64,000 nucleotides of DNA from Mesorhizobium sp. (GTDB taxonomy: Bacteria > Pseudomonadota > Alphaproteobacteria > Rhizobiales > Rhizobiaceae): contig SAJS01000003.1 of the NCBI GenBank assembly GCA_004017535.1, positions 186,001-250,000 of the forward strand, in the 5' to 3' direction. The notes beneath the pieces were generated by a model. It had not been told where the DNA came from, searched no databases, and saw nothing but the letters and a program-made list of their open reading frames with translations. The translations under genes were made by a program, and so were the position numbers. Of this stretch, positions 18,077 through 27,323 are shown piece by piece (positions within the stretch are counted from its first letter, which is position 1; each line of letters opens with the position of its first letter).

Positions 18077-20083
18077 CTAATGCCCTCCCTCGGTTCCATC
18101 CGCGACGGCACGCGGCGGATTTTCCGCGGCCACCCTCAGCTGTGGATTTGCCGACGGCACTGGACGCAGCGTCGGGAACATCTTGGCGAACACTTCGTCC
18201 TTGGGACCGAAAGCGTGAATGCGTCCCTGATTCACGGCCAGGACGAAATCGACGGCCGCCAGCACGTTTGGCCGGTGCGCGACGATCACGACGATGCCGC
18301 CCCTTTCGCGCACGCCGAGCATCGCCTTGATCAGCGCCTGCTCGCCATCCATGTCGAGATTGGAGTTCGGCTCGTCCAGCACCACCAGGAATGGGTCCCT
18401 ATAGAGCGCGCGGGCGAGCGCGATGCGCTGGCGCTGGCCGGCTGAGAGCGCCTCGCCATGCTCGCCGATCTCGGTCTCGTAGCCTTCGCGAAAACCGACG
18501 ATGAGCTCATGCGCGCCCGCGGCCTTCGCCGCGGCGATGATGGCGCCGGCATCGGCATTCGGCTCAAACCGGGCAATGTTCTCAGCCACCGTTCCGGCAA
18601 AGAGCTCGACATCCTGCGGCAGGTATCCGATGTGGCGGCCGCGCTCCGCCTGCGACCATTGATCGAGGTCGGCGCCGTCCAGCTTTATCCTGCCGATGGC
18701 GGGGAGCCAAGCGCCGACAAGCGCGCGTACCAGGGTGGATTTCCCCGACCCGCTCGGACCGATGATGCCGACGCCGTGGCCTGCCTCCAGGGCGAAACTC
18801 GCGTCCTGAACCAGGAGTCGCTGGGTGCCCGGCGCGGCGACGCCGACATTGTGCATGCTGACATTCGCGCTCGGTGGCGGCAGCAACATCGGATCGGCTT
18901 CAGCTGGCAGCGCCGCCAGCACCCTGTTCAGCCGCTGCCAGCCCTGGCGCGCGGTGACAAAACCCTTCCAATTGGCAATCGCAAGATCGACCGGCGCCAG
19001 CGCGCGGCCGCTGAGGATGGAGGCGGTGATGATGATGCCCGCCGTTGCCTGCCCCCCGATCACCAGCCAGGCGCCGAGGCCGAGCATGGCCGATTGCAGC
19101 AGCATGCGCAGCACCCGCGACACCGCGCCGAAACCAGCTGCGACGTCGCTCACCTTGCGCTGCTCCGCGATATAATCGAGGTTGGCGCCTTGCCAGCGCG
19201 CGGTAAGGCCGCCGGCCATGCCCATGGCCGCAACAACTTCCGCATTGCGATTGGCGGCGCTGACCAAGCCGTTGCGGCGGATACCGCTCGACGTTCCGGA
19301 CGAAACCGGCTTTCGCGTCAGTCGTTCGGCCATGATCGTGAGCGCGACCAGCACGATCGCGCCGATCAGCGCCGTGACGCCGAGCAGCCAGTGGAACATG
19401 AAGATGATGAAGAGGTAGAGCGGCAGCCACGGCAGGTCGAAAAGCGCCGTCGGCCCGCTGCCAGACAGGAAGACGCGAACGCTGTCGAGATCGCGCATCG
19501 GCTGCAGGCTGTCGCCGTCGCGACCCGTCTTGAGCGGCAGGCGCAGAATCGATTGATAGACGCGGCCGCCAAGCGCTTCGTCGAGCGCGCCGCCAATGCG
19601 GACCAGCACGCGTCCGCGCACGAATTCGAGGACACCCTGCCCGCTATAGAGGATAAGCAGCAGGACCGAGAGGCCCACGAGCGTCGGCAGGCTGCGGCTC
19701 GGCAGCACGCGGTCATAGACCTCGAGCATATAGAGCGAGCCGGCGAGCATCAGAACGTTGAGGACGCCACTGAACATCCCGACAGCGAGAAAGGCGGAGC
19801 GGCAGGCGCGAAGGGCCTCGGCAAGCTCCGAGCCTTGCGGGCGCTTGTGGAGGGTTTTGGCCGATCGGGCGGGTGCGGCAACTTTGGCAGCCGCGTCGCG
19901 CAAATCAGCCGGACGAGCGCGAAACAGAACCAGGCCGCCGAAGCCGGCGATCGCCGTTGCACCAAACGCCGCGCCTCTCGAGAGCGATCCGCTCGCAAGA
20001 ATCGCCACGCCAAGGATGAGAAGGATGAGGCCTGCCAGCCTCACCCTCGCCTGCCCTGTGCCTAACATGCCGGTTGTTGCCAT
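18077..20083 (-). CDS. Type I secretion ABC permease/ATPase (PrsD-like)
   Basis: A 668-residue exporter in which an N-terminal membrane domain (about residues 110-370) is fused to an ATPase. Walker A GPSGSGKSTL starts near residue 442, the signature is LSAGQRQRIALARAL, Walker B is FLVVLDEPNSNLD and the switch histidine lies in VIVAHRPN. An extra pair of hydrophobic helices lies at the N-terminus before residue 50. No C39 peptidase or RTX-binding domain is seen. It should export the large repeat protein encoded 34 bases upstream. Confidence 0.93.
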   Translation of the reverse strand: MATTGMLGTGQARVRLAGLILLILGVAILASGSLSRGAAFGATAIAGFGGLVLFRARPADLRDAAAKVAAPARSAKTLHKRPQGSELAEALRACRSAFLAVGMFSGVLNVLMLAGSLYMLEVYDRVLPSRSLPTLVGLSVLLLILYSGQGVLEFVRGRVLVRIGGALDEALGGRVYQSILRLPLKTGRDGDSLQPMRDLDSVRVFLSGSGPTALFDLPWLPLYLFIIFMFHWLLGVTALIGAIVLVALTIMAERLTRKPVSSGTSSGIRRNGLVSAANRNAEVVAAMGMAGGLTARWQGANLDYIAEQRKVSDVAAGFGAVSRVLRMLLQSAMLGLGAWLVIGGQATAGIIITASILSGRALAPVDLAIANWKGFVTARQGWQRLNRVLAALPAEADPMLLPPPSANVSMHNVGVAAPGTQRLLVQDASFALEAGHGVGIIGPSGSGKSTLVRALVGAWLPAIGRIKLDGADLDQWSQAERGRHIGYLPQDVELFAGTVAENIARFEPNADAGAIIAAAKAAGAHELIVGFREGYETEIGEHGEALSAGQRQRIALARALYRDPFLVVLDEPNSNLDMDGEQALIKAMLGVRERGGIVVIVAHRPNVLAAVDFVLAVNQGRIHAFGPKDEVFAKMFPTLRPVPSANPQLRVAAENPPRAVADGTEGGH

Positions 20084-20117
20084 GCCGGTTTCGCTAAGGC
20101 CGATTGAACCGCAACGC

Positions 20118-22541
20118 TCAGCTGACGCCCGTCAGCCCTCCCACCTCGTGGAGCGTCACCCAGAACTGGTCGAGCGTGTTCGGGTGCTCGTCGACGATGT
20201 TGCTGCCGTTGAACCAGGCAACATCGCCGCCAGGGCCGGAGGTCACCAACTGGCCCTGGTTGAACCACATCAGGGCGTTCTTCAGGCCCTCGCCGTCGGC
20301 CTCCTTGCCGCCGTTCCAGTCGGTGATGCCAGTGCTGGCGTCAGTGACGTCGACATAAGTTGTCCATGCCGCCGACGAGGTCTTGACCGCAGAGCCTGCA
20401 AGCGCGGTGTGAGCGGCATTCTCGTCCACATAGCCGTTGCTGTCGGCGTCAATGTTGACGCCGACAGTTGACCAGGCACCTTGCTTGGTCAGCCACATCA
20501 CCGCCTCGCCAACCAGATCGTTAGGCTGGGCGACGTGGTTATCGATATTCAGCTGAGCAGCAATCGCCTGCTGCAGCATGATCACCCGCGCGTCGCCGCT
20601 GGTGGAAGAAGATTCGATGGCCTTCGCCAGTGAGATCGAGATGAGCAGAGTGTGCTCCCCCGCATCAGCCGTGCCATTGCCATTGCTGTCGCCGAGCAGC
20701 AGATAGCCATCGATGCGCGGATTGACGTCGAGGCTCGACAGAACGCCGCTTGCGACAGCACTTTTGGTCGGATTGCCTTCGTTGTTAGCGACGTTGTCCC
20801 AGGCATCGGAGTGACTGCCCCAGAAGCCCTGTGTCAGGGCCTTATTGGAGAAGCCCTCATAGTCGCTGCTGTCGGTGGCGCTCGGCGTGCGCGGGTGGCC
20901 GGCGGTGTCAGTGTAGGCGTCAGTGGTGGCAGTGGCATTGTTCACATAACTGCCCAGTTGCGCAGTGCCTGTGGCCTTGTAGTGCCACGTCTCGCCGGGA
21001 TCGAGCAGGTTGTTGAAATTTGTATCGCCGGTGTTGAATCCGCCGCTGGTGATCGCAGTGGCATTGAAGTCGTCGGCTGTATTGCCTGGAGTGCCGTTAT
21101 CATCCTTGACGACCACATTGGTGAGCGCGACGTTGCCGTCGTTTGTAACATCATAGGTCCAGGTGACTGCCTGACCCTGGAAAATGTTGAGGCCGTGATC
21201 GATGCCGTTGGTCTTCTTGTCCAGGGTGATATGCGGATCGGCGCCAAAGTAGCTGGAGCTGTCCGTTTCGGTGTCGGTACGCGTGTGTAGGGCATCGTCG
21301 GTGAACGAACCCGACGCCGTGCCGACGTTGCTGTAGACACCTTTGCCCGCAACGCCACTGGCCGTGTAGACCCACGCTTCGCCGACGTCGAGCAGGCCAT
21401 TCAGATTGGTGTCGCCGATGTTGTGGGTGGCATCGGCAAGCACCGCGACCGGAGTGACTCCTGCGTCGCTGTCGCTCACGATCACGTCCGCCAACGCCAC
21501 ATTGCCGGCATTGGTGACCGTGTACTTCCAGGAGATCGCCTCGCCCGACAGGATCTTGAGGCCATCACCCACGGCCCCATCGTCGACCGTGACCTTGTCG
21601 ATGGCGATCTCGGGATCGGCGCCAAAGTAGCTGGAACCGTCGGTGTCGGTTACCGTGATGCCGTTGGCCGAAGCGGACACGGAGCCGACATTGGCATATG
21701 GACCGGAGGTCGCGGTACCGGAGCCGGTAAATATCCAGGACTCTCCCACGTCGAGCTTGCCGTCGTGGTTGGTATCGCCGACGTTGAAGCCGCCGCTCAG
21801 CTCCGGCGAGACCGTCACGCCCTGATTATCTGTCACTGCTACGTTTGACAGGGCAACATTGCCGGTATTGGTGACCGTGTACTTCCAGGAAATGTCTTCA
21901 CCGGATAGGATGGTAAGATCGTCACCCTCGGTCGTGCCGTCCACCGTCACCTTGTCGATAGCGATGGCAGCGTGATCCTCCGTGCCGCCGCTCGTCGTGA
22001 TCGTGCGCCATTCCTCGAAGCCGCCATTCGAGCCCGAGAAGCTTGAATAGAGCGTCACATAGGAATCGGCAGTCGCGCCGGCCGCTTGGAAGAGGCTGAC
22101 CGGGATCAGAATCCGGTAGTCGTCCGTTCCCGATCCGTGATTGGCATCGATCAGCAGTTGCGGCTTGGAATTGTCGAGGTCGAAGATCGACGTGAACCCA
22201 GCGAAGCCCGCAGTGTAGTCGGCAAGCGTGGCATCGGCGCCCGAAATATAGACTCTCAGATCAGTCAGCGTGATTTCGCCGTTGGTGGCGTTGTTGCTTT
22301 CGTTGAGGTCGAGCCGGAACTCTATGTAGTCGGTGCCGCCAATGTTGATCGATTGAATATCGCCGTATTGCAGGCTGTGGGTGAAAGACGACTTGTCGTC
22401 GAGGACGTTCCCGTTCTGGTCGGTATTGAATCCTTCCTCGATACCCGTCGCCTGCAACCGCAGGAAGGAGTCGTAATTACCCGTGCCCGAGCCAATGGTG
22501 GTTGCCTCAAGAAGAACGCCAAAACCTATATCGAGACTCAT
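20118..22541 (-). CDS. Large secreted repeat protein, probable type I substrate
   Basis: An 807-residue protein of unknown exact function. Residues 1-190 form a beta-rich N-domain. Three Ig-like DUF11/DUF7507-type repeats follow (about 193-309, 312-436, 437-560), each with TVTNTGNVALSNV-like strands and a 12-residue calcium-type loop (DTNHDGKLDVGE at 256, DTNLNGLLDVGE at 377, DTNFNNLLDPGE at 506). The C-terminal region (565-807) has two more such loops (near 618 and 698) and ends DQFWVTLHEVGGLTGVS. There is no Sec signal and no classic RTX nonapeptide. ATG at 22541 is chosen because GGAGG lies six bases upstream; the earlier ATG at 22547 abuts it. Its place ahead of the exporter genes marks it as the secreted cargo, perhaps an adhesin or matrix protein. 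Confidence 0.82.
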   Translation of the reverse strand: MSLDIGFGVLLEATTIGSGTGNYDSFLRLQATGIEEGFNTDQNGNVLDDKSSFTHSLQYGDIQSINIGGTDYIEFRLDLNESNNATNGEITLTDLRVYISGADATLADYTAGFAGFTSIFDLDNSKPQLLIDANHGSGTDDYRILIPVSLFQAAGATADSYVTLYSSFSGSNGGFEEWRTITTSGGTEDHAAIAIDKVTVDGTTEGDDLTILSGEDISWKYTVTNTGNVALSNVAVTDNQGVTVSPELSGGFNVGDTNHDGKLDVGESWIFTGSGTATSGPYANVGSVSASANGITVTDTDGSSYFGADPEIAIDKVTVDDGAVGDGLKILSGEAISWKYTVTNAGNVALADVIVSDSDAGVTPVAVLADATHNIGDTNLNGLLDVGEAWVYTASGVAGKGVYSNVGTASGSFTDDALHTRTDTETDSSSYFGADPHITLDKKTNGIDHGLNIFQGQAVTWTYDVTNDGNVALTNVVVKDDNGTPGNTADDFNATAITSGGFNTGDTNFNNLLDPGETWHYKATGTAQLGSYVNNATATTDAYTDTAGHPRTPSATDSSDYEGFSNKALTQGFWGSHSDAWDNVANNEGNPTKSAVASGVLSSLDVNPRIDGYLLLGDSNGNGTADAGEHTLLISISLAKAIESSSTSGDARVIMLQQAIAAQLNIDNHVAQPNDLVGEAVMWLTKQGAWSTVGVNIDADSNGYVDENAAHTALAGSAVKTSSAAWTTYVDVTDASTGITDWNGGKEADGEGLKNALMWFNQGQLVTSGPGGDVAWFNGSNIVDEHPNTLDQFWVTLHEVGGLTGVS

Positions 22542-22848
22542 GTCCATCCTCCAGGGCGCGGTCGCGTCCCAATTGGCCGCTCCAGGCGGCGAAATAGCCC
22601 ATGCCAAAAGCACCGAAATCGGCGCCCGAATTCAGTGAGGAGGATCAACTTGGCGTCCGGCAAGCCGCGCCCACCGGCCCCCGGCCAGCGAGCAACCAAA
22701 TGCAACATGGCGGCTCACGACGGCGGACGAATCCGGTTATAACGGCTAAGGCGGCTCAGATGCCGCGCTGAGTTCCCCTACCCCAGTAGCGCCTTACTCG
22801 TTGTTGCCGGTCGCGAGTTTGTTCACGCTACTCTAATATTAGGATATT

Positions 22849-22898
22849 ATTAACTCTACCGCTGCGTGCGTCAACGGGCAATTTCACGAAGAGTTAAT
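22849..22898. promoter_or_regulatory. Inverted repeat in AT-rich leader
   Basis: ATTAACTCT at 22849-22857 and its exact complement AGAGTTAAT at 22890-22898, separated by 32 bases. It could be a pair of regulator half-sites or a hairpin. It lies about 310 bases upstream of the secreted-protein start. Confidence 0.4.
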
Positions 22899-22962
22899 GA
22901 CAAAATCCAAGCGTACGGGCGAGCACGACCGTTTCAGCATAAATAATACTTTGCACTATACT

Positions 22963-22987
22963 TAGGTCCTGATTCCTAACGGACCTA
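22963..22987. promoter_or_regulatory. Short inverted repeat TAGGTCC / GGACCTA
   Basis: Seven-base perfect arms (22963-22969 and 22981-22987) with an 11-base spacer, 74 bases downstream of the patatin stop in the direction of that gene. It could be an operator or a weak hairpin. There is no T-run. Confidence 0.35.
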
Positions 22988-23061
22988 TGGCATTGTTCGG
23001 CCAGACTTCAGTTGCCAGACCTCGGCCGCCGTCGAACGCGCCGAATTGGCCGGGGGAACCC

Positions 23062-23916
23062 TCAGACAACCTTCTTCCCACGCTTGCCGACATGCCTGGC
23101 CACCGCCTTCTCGACGGCGCGCTTCAATTCGTCCTTGATCTCCGCCGTCTCGGCCATCAGTGCCTCGATCTTCAGGAAATCGAGCACGCGGTACTTCGAG
23201 ACTTTCGGGCGGATCAGGATGTCGGGCCTCGACTGCTGCAGCTTGTTGGCGATGATCGACTGCATCATCAATTGCGAGGCGCCGTACATCAGGTCCACCG
23301 TGGTCGGGTGCTTGCGCTCGGCATCGCTCGGCGCTCCGACCACGTCGATCGCGATGACGATGTCGGCATCCTTTTCGAGGAGATCGAAAGGGACGGGATT
23401 GTAGATGCCGCCGTCGATCAGCAGGCAGCCATTGCGCACCACCGGACGAAACACCGCCGGGATGGCTGCCGAAGCGGCGAGCGCGGAATGCAATTCACCC
23501 TCGGCGAGCACCGCCAGCTTGTGGCCGAAATAATCGGTCGCCGTCACCTTGAGCGGGATCTGCAGCGCGTCGAACGTCCGCGGGATCGGCTCAGGCAGGA
23601 AGGCCTTGAGGATGCGCTCGATGTTGAACTGGCCAACGCGGATGCCGCCTTGCATGGCCTCCGCGATCGTGCCCGGCCGCGAGCGCCACATGCGCGCCGC
23701 CACTTCGGCGCGGCTGCCGAGGATCGATCGGGCGTAGCCGTGGATCTCGGCGCCCGTCATGCCCGACGCCATGCCGGCTCCCATGATGGAGCCGATCGAC
23801 GAGCCGGCAATCGCCACCGGCTTGATGCCAAGCTCGTCGAGAGCCTCGATGATATGGATATGCGCGAGACCGCGCGCGCCGCCGCCGCCGAAAGCCACCC
23901 CGAAGGTCGGGCTCAT
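23062..23916 (-). CDS. Patatin-like phospholipase family protein
   Basis: A 284-residue cytoplasmic-type patatin lipase. The oxyanion loop is GGGGARG (residues 10-16), the nucleophile S40 sits in GSSIG, and the catalytic D168 sits in DGG (LIDGGIYNP). The Ser-Asp dyad is therefore complete, and hydrolysis of phospholipid or lysophospholipid acyl chains is expected. The ATG overlaps the TGA of the upstream M16 gene by four bases, so it is co-translated with the peptidase pair. This resembles the RssA/YchK group by length. There is no signal peptide. Confidence 0.9.
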   Translation of the reverse strand: MSPTFGVAFGGGGARGLAHIHIIEALDELGIKPVAIAGSSIGSIMGAGMASGMTGAEIHGYARSILGSRAEVAARMWRSRPGTIAEAMQGGIRVGQFNIERILKAFLPEPIPRTFDALQIPLKVTATDYFGHKLAVLAEGELHSALAASAAIPAVFRPVVRNGCLLIDGGIYNPVPFDLLEKDADIVIAIDVVGAPSDAERKHPTTVDLMYGASQLMMQSIIANKLQQSRPDILIRPKVSKYRVLDFLKIEALMAETAEIKDELKRAVEKAVARHVGKRGKKVV

Positions 23917-25313
23917 CCCTTGCCGCCCCCCGCCACCTGCACCAGCGGCGGGCCGATGACCATCACGGCGGGGTCGGCCGACAGAAGCTTCTTCGCCGCC
24001 GCCTTGACGTCGGCCAGCGTCACCGCGTTGATGAGCGCAGCGCGGCGCTTCATATAGTCGATGCCGAGATTGTCGACCTGCAGCTCGACCAGCGTCGCGG
24101 CGATGGAGGCGGAGGAATCCAGATTGTTGATGGCGTAAGCGCCGATCATGTATTTCTTGATCGCCGCGAGCTCTTCCTCGGTGGGGCCGTTCTCGGCCAT
24201 GTCCTTCACCACCTGGCGCACGATCGAAAGCGTTTCGGCGGCGCGGTCGGAGCGCGTCGCTGTCGTCACCAGCAGCGCGTGGGAGTGCTCGTTGTCGACC
24301 AGATCGGAACTGATGCCATAGGCAAGGCCGCGCTTCTCGCGCACCTCCGAAAAGAGCCGGGAGGTGAAGGTCGAGCCGCCCAGGATCTCGTTCATCAGGA
24401 CGGTGGCAAAGAAATCGGGATCGCTGCGTTTCACGCCCGGCCAGGCGAGCTGCAGCGAGGTCTGCGGCAAGTCGTAGTTCACCTCCAGCTGCTGCCCCAG
24501 CTTTGGCGTGACATCCGACACCGGAGCCAGCGTCTGCCTTTCAGGCAGATCGCCGAAGACGTCGTCCAGCTTGTTGCTCAGTGTCGCGGCGTCAATGTCG
24601 CCGACCCCCGCCACATGCAGGCCGCCGCGGGCGAAATTGGCTTTGTGGAAGGCCCTGATGTCATCCGCGGTGATGGTGGTCAGGCTGCCCTTCGTCCCCT
24701 GGTCGGAACGCGAATAGGGATGCTCGCCGTAAATGGCGCGCAGCCAGCGCTGCTGCGCCACCGTGTTCGGATCGCGCTCATTGGCGAGAATGCCGGACAG
24801 CACCTGGGCGCGGATACGGTCGATCGGCGCCTGGTCGAAACGCGGGCTGTTCACCGCCAGCTTCAGCAGGCCAAAAGCCTCATCCTTCTGGTCAGACAGC
24901 ATACGCATCGAGCCGTAGGTGCCGTCGCGCGCGGCCTGAAAACTCATCTCGGCGCCGGCATCGTCGAGCTTCTGCTGGAAGGCGTCGCTGTCGAGGCCGC
25001 CGGCGCCTTCGTCGAACAGGCCGGTCATCAGATTGACCAGCCCCTCCTTGCCGGCCGGATCCTGCGCGCTGCCGCCATCGAAGACGAAGCGGATGGCGAT
25101 CAGCGGGATAGAATGGTCCTCCACCAGCCAGGCCGTGATGCCCTTCTTCGACTTCACCTCCTGGATGTTCATCTCCGCGCGGGCCGCAAGCGCGGGCAAA
25201 AGCAGGAAGAACAGGGCAAAGCAAAGCGTGGCGACAACGCGATAGATGCGCCCACCTTCTTCCCTTGCGGGAGAAGGAAGGGTGCTCGTGTGGCTAAGTG
25301 CCATGCTCATCAT
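23913..25313 (-). CDS. Peptidase M16 family protein, likely non-catalytic partner
   Basis: A 466-residue M16 (pitrilysin) protein with a signal-like hydrophobic segment (VATLCFALFFLLLPALAARA). The zinc motif HxxEH is missing; the matching place reads GLFDEGAGGLDSD. The C-terminal half keeps the M16 features (FTSRLFSEVREKRGLAYG). It is expected to pair with the active subunit encoded just upstream, like other two-gene M16B peptidases. ATG at 25313 overlaps the partner's TGA by one base. It acts in the periplasm or at the membrane. Confidence 0.9.
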   Translation of the reverse strand: MMSMALSHTSTLPSPAREEGGRIYRVVATLCFALFFLLLPALAARAEMNIQEVKSKKGITAWLVEDHSIPLIAIRFVFDGGSAQDPAGKEGLVNLMTGLFDEGAGGLDSDAFQQKLDDAGAEMSFQAARDGTYGSMRMLSDQKDEAFGLLKLAVNSPRFDQAPIDRIRAQVLSGILANERDPNTVAQQRWLRAIYGEHPYSRSDQGTKGSLTTITADDIRAFHKANFARGGLHVAGVGDIDAATLSNKLDDVFGDLPERQTLAPVSDVTPKLGQQLEVNYDLPQTSLQLAWPGVKRSDPDFFATVLMNEILGGSTFTSRLFSEVREKRGLAYGISSDLVDNEHSHALLVTTATRSDRAAETLSIVRQVVKDMAENGPTEEELAAIKKYMIGAYAINNLDSSASIAATLVELQVDNLGIDYMKRRAALINAVTLADVKAAAKKLLSADPAVMVIGPPLVQVAGGGKG

Positions 25314-26674
25314 CAATTCCCCGCCTGTTGCTGCGGCAAGAGATAGCCGGTGGTCGAATGCTCGAGTACCAGGTAGCGGGCAGCGACCGCCTTGACCTCG
25401 TCGGCGGTGACCTTGCGGATACGGTCCGGCCATTCCTGAACGTCCTTGACGTTGCCGCCGGTTGCAATCGTCGAGCCATACATGTTGGCCATGTCGTCCT
25501 GCTTGTCGCGGGCAAAGATCATGGAGCGCACATAGCGGGTCTTGGCCCGCTCCAGCTCATCGTCGCTCACGCCGTCCTTGACGATGCGGGCGATCTCGGC
25601 GTCGACCGCCGCCTCGACATCGGCAAGCTTGGCGTCGCCGCGCGGCGCGCCGTACACCGTGAAGTTGGTGTCGTCGAGCATCGTGCCCTGGAAATAGGCG
25701 GCCGCGTCGGAGGCGATCCCCTGCTTGACGACGAGTTCCTGGTACAGCCGGCTGCGGTTGCCGCCGCCGAGGATCTCGGCCAGCAGGTCGAGCGCCTCCG
25801 CCTCGCCGGGCTTGGCCGTATGATAGGACGGCACGACCCATTGCGTCGAAAAACTCGGCACCGAGACGCGCGCGTCGGTCAGCGTCACGGTGCGTCTGGT
25901 GTTCTGGTCCGGCTCGACCGGTCGGATGCGCGGCCGCAGATCCGGACCGCGCGCGACCTTGCCATAGGTACGCTCGGCCATCGCCTTGACGGCATCCGGC
26001 TCGACGTCGCCCGCTACGATCAACACCGCGTTGTTGGGCCGGTAGTAATTGTCGTAGAAGGCTTTTGCGTCCGGACGGTTCAACTGCTCCATTTCCTGCA
26101 TCCAGCCGATCACGGGAATGCGGTAGGGCTGGTTCTGCCAGAGCGTCGCATCGACCTCCTCGTCGAGAACCGCCTGCGGGTTGCTGTCGATGCGCGAGCG
26201 GCGCTCCTCCAGGATAACGTCGCGTTCGGTCTTGATGACGTCGTCGGTCAGGATCAGGTTGCGCATGCGATCGGCCTCGAAGCCCATCATCTGTTCCAGC
26301 GCCGAGGGCGGCACCGTCTCGTGGAAGGCGGTGTAATCGTAGGAGGTGAAGGCGTTGTTGGAGCCGCCGATCTCGGACACGGCGCGGTCGAACTCGCCGG
26401 CGGCGTGGTTGGTCGTGGCCTTGAACATCAGATGCTCGAAGAAATGCGCGATGCCGGATTTGCCAGCGGGCTCGTCGGCGCTGCCGATCATGTACCAGAC
26501 CATGTGCGTGACGATCGGCGCGCGGTGGTCCGGGATCACGACCACCTCCATGCCGTTGTCGAGGAGGAAGTCCTTGACGTCGCCATCGTCGGCCGCACGA
26601 GCAGGAGCCGACGCCACCATCGCCAGCGTGCCGACAAGGAGCGCCGCGCGCAGCGCAATCCGCGTAGGTGTCAT
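25313..26674 (-). CDS. Peptidase M16 family, catalytic subunit
   Basis: A 453-residue zinc peptidase with a signal peptide ([17 protein letters not shown]). The inverted zinc motif HFFEH runs from residue 77 to 81, with downstream glutamates in the EADRMRNL region for the third ligand. ATG at 26674 follows GGAGAAC; the longer frame would run into the spacer. It forms an operon with the inactive M16 partner and the patatin gene. Degradation of periplasmic or imported peptides is the family role; the real substrate is unknown. Confidence 0.92.
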   Translation of the reverse strand: MTPTRIALRAALLVGTLAMVASAPARAADDGDVKDFLLDNGMEVVVIPDHRAPIVTHMVWYMIGSADEPAGKSGIAHFFEHLMFKATTNHAAGEFDRAVSEIGGSNNAFTSYDYTAFHETVPPSALEQMMGFEADRMRNLILTDDVIKTERDVILEERRSRIDSNPQAVLDEEVDATLWQNQPYRIPVIGWMQEMEQLNRPDAKAFYDNYYRPNNAVLIVAGDVEPDAVKAMAERTYGKVARGPDLRPRIRPVEPDQNTRRTVTLTDARVSVPSFSTQWVVPSYHTAKPGEAEALDLLAEILGGGNRSRLYQELVVKQGIASDAAAYFQGTMLDDTNFTVYGAPRGDAKLADVEAAVDAEIARIVKDGVSDDELERAKTRYVRSMIFARDKQDDMANMYGSTIATGGNVKDVQEWPDRIRKVTADEVKAVAARYLVLEHSTTGYLLPQQQAGN

Positions 26675-26768
26675 CAAGTTCTCCGGTCCCGGTTGCGCGA
26701 CGATAGGCAAGGTTCGCTGGCGAGGCAAAGTGATTTGTTCGGCATTTTCGAGGCGCGGTTAGAACAAG

Positions 26769-27323
26769 CTAGCCGGCCTTGATGAACCGGATGACCGTTT
26801 CGCCGTAATTGCGCTCGTCGATCACCGAAAAACCGGCGCCCGGCTCGAACGGCGCCGATGCCGCCTCCTCGACGACGCAGAGCGCACCGGGCAGAAGCCA
26901 GCCGCCATCCTTGGCGGAGCGCAGCGCCCGTTCGCCGAGACCTTTGCCATAGGGCGGATCGGCGAAGATCAGGCCAAAGGGCGAGATCGTGCCGGCTTCG
27001 CCGAGATGCGTGGCGTCGCGGCGGAAGATTTTGGTGCGGCCGGTGAGGCCATAGGCCTCGACGTTCTCGCGGATCAGGCCGCGCCCCGCGGTCGATTCCT
27101 CGATGAAGACGCAGTAGGAGGCGCCGCGCGACAAAGCCTCCAGCCCGAGCGCGCCCGTGCCGGCGAAGAGGTCGAGAACTCTGCCGCCCTCCAGCTTGTC
27201 GGCGTAGCGATGCGCCAGGACGTTGAACACCGCCTCGCGGGTGCGGTCGGTGGTGGGGCGAATGGCATTGCTTTTCGGCGTCGCCAGCGGACGCCCGCGG
27301 AACTCACCGCCGACGATCCGCAT
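26769..27323 (-). CDS. rsmD: 16S rRNA (guanine(966)-N(2))-methyltransferase RsmD
   Basis: A 184-residue Rossmann methyltransferase. It opens MRIVGGEFRGRPLATP, the typical RsmD start. SAM motif I is VLDLFAGTGALGLEAL, and the N6/N2-type catalytic motif D122-PPYG is present. It methylates G966 in helix 31 of 16S rRNA during 30S assembly. ATG at 27323 lies inside the end of the upstream pseudouridine synthase gene (20-base overlap), a pairing of two rRNA modification genes that is conserved in Rhizobiales. Confidence 0.95.
   Translation of the reverse strand: MRIVGGEFRGRPLATPKSNAIRPTTDRTREAVFNVLAHRYADKLEGGRVLDLFAGTGALGLEALSRGASYCVFIEESTAGRGLIRENVEAYGLTGRTKIFRRDATHLGEAGTISPFGLIFADPPYGKGLGERALRSAKDGGWLLPGALCVVEEAASAPFEPGAGFSVIDERNYGETVIRFIKAG

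Larger units (their letters stand above)
22542..23061. other. Upstream region of the secretion operon
   Basis: 520 bases without a gene. The stretch 22820-22990 is far richer in A and T than its surroundings and should hold the promoter of the secreted-protein operon. It contains two inverted repeats annotated separately. No terminator with a clear T-run was found for the patatin gene ending at 23062. Confidence 0.5.

Noticed and set aside
20118-22541. RTX toxin-type substrate
   Set aside because: No GGxGxDxxx nonapeptide arrays are present; the calcium-type loops are EF-hand-like.
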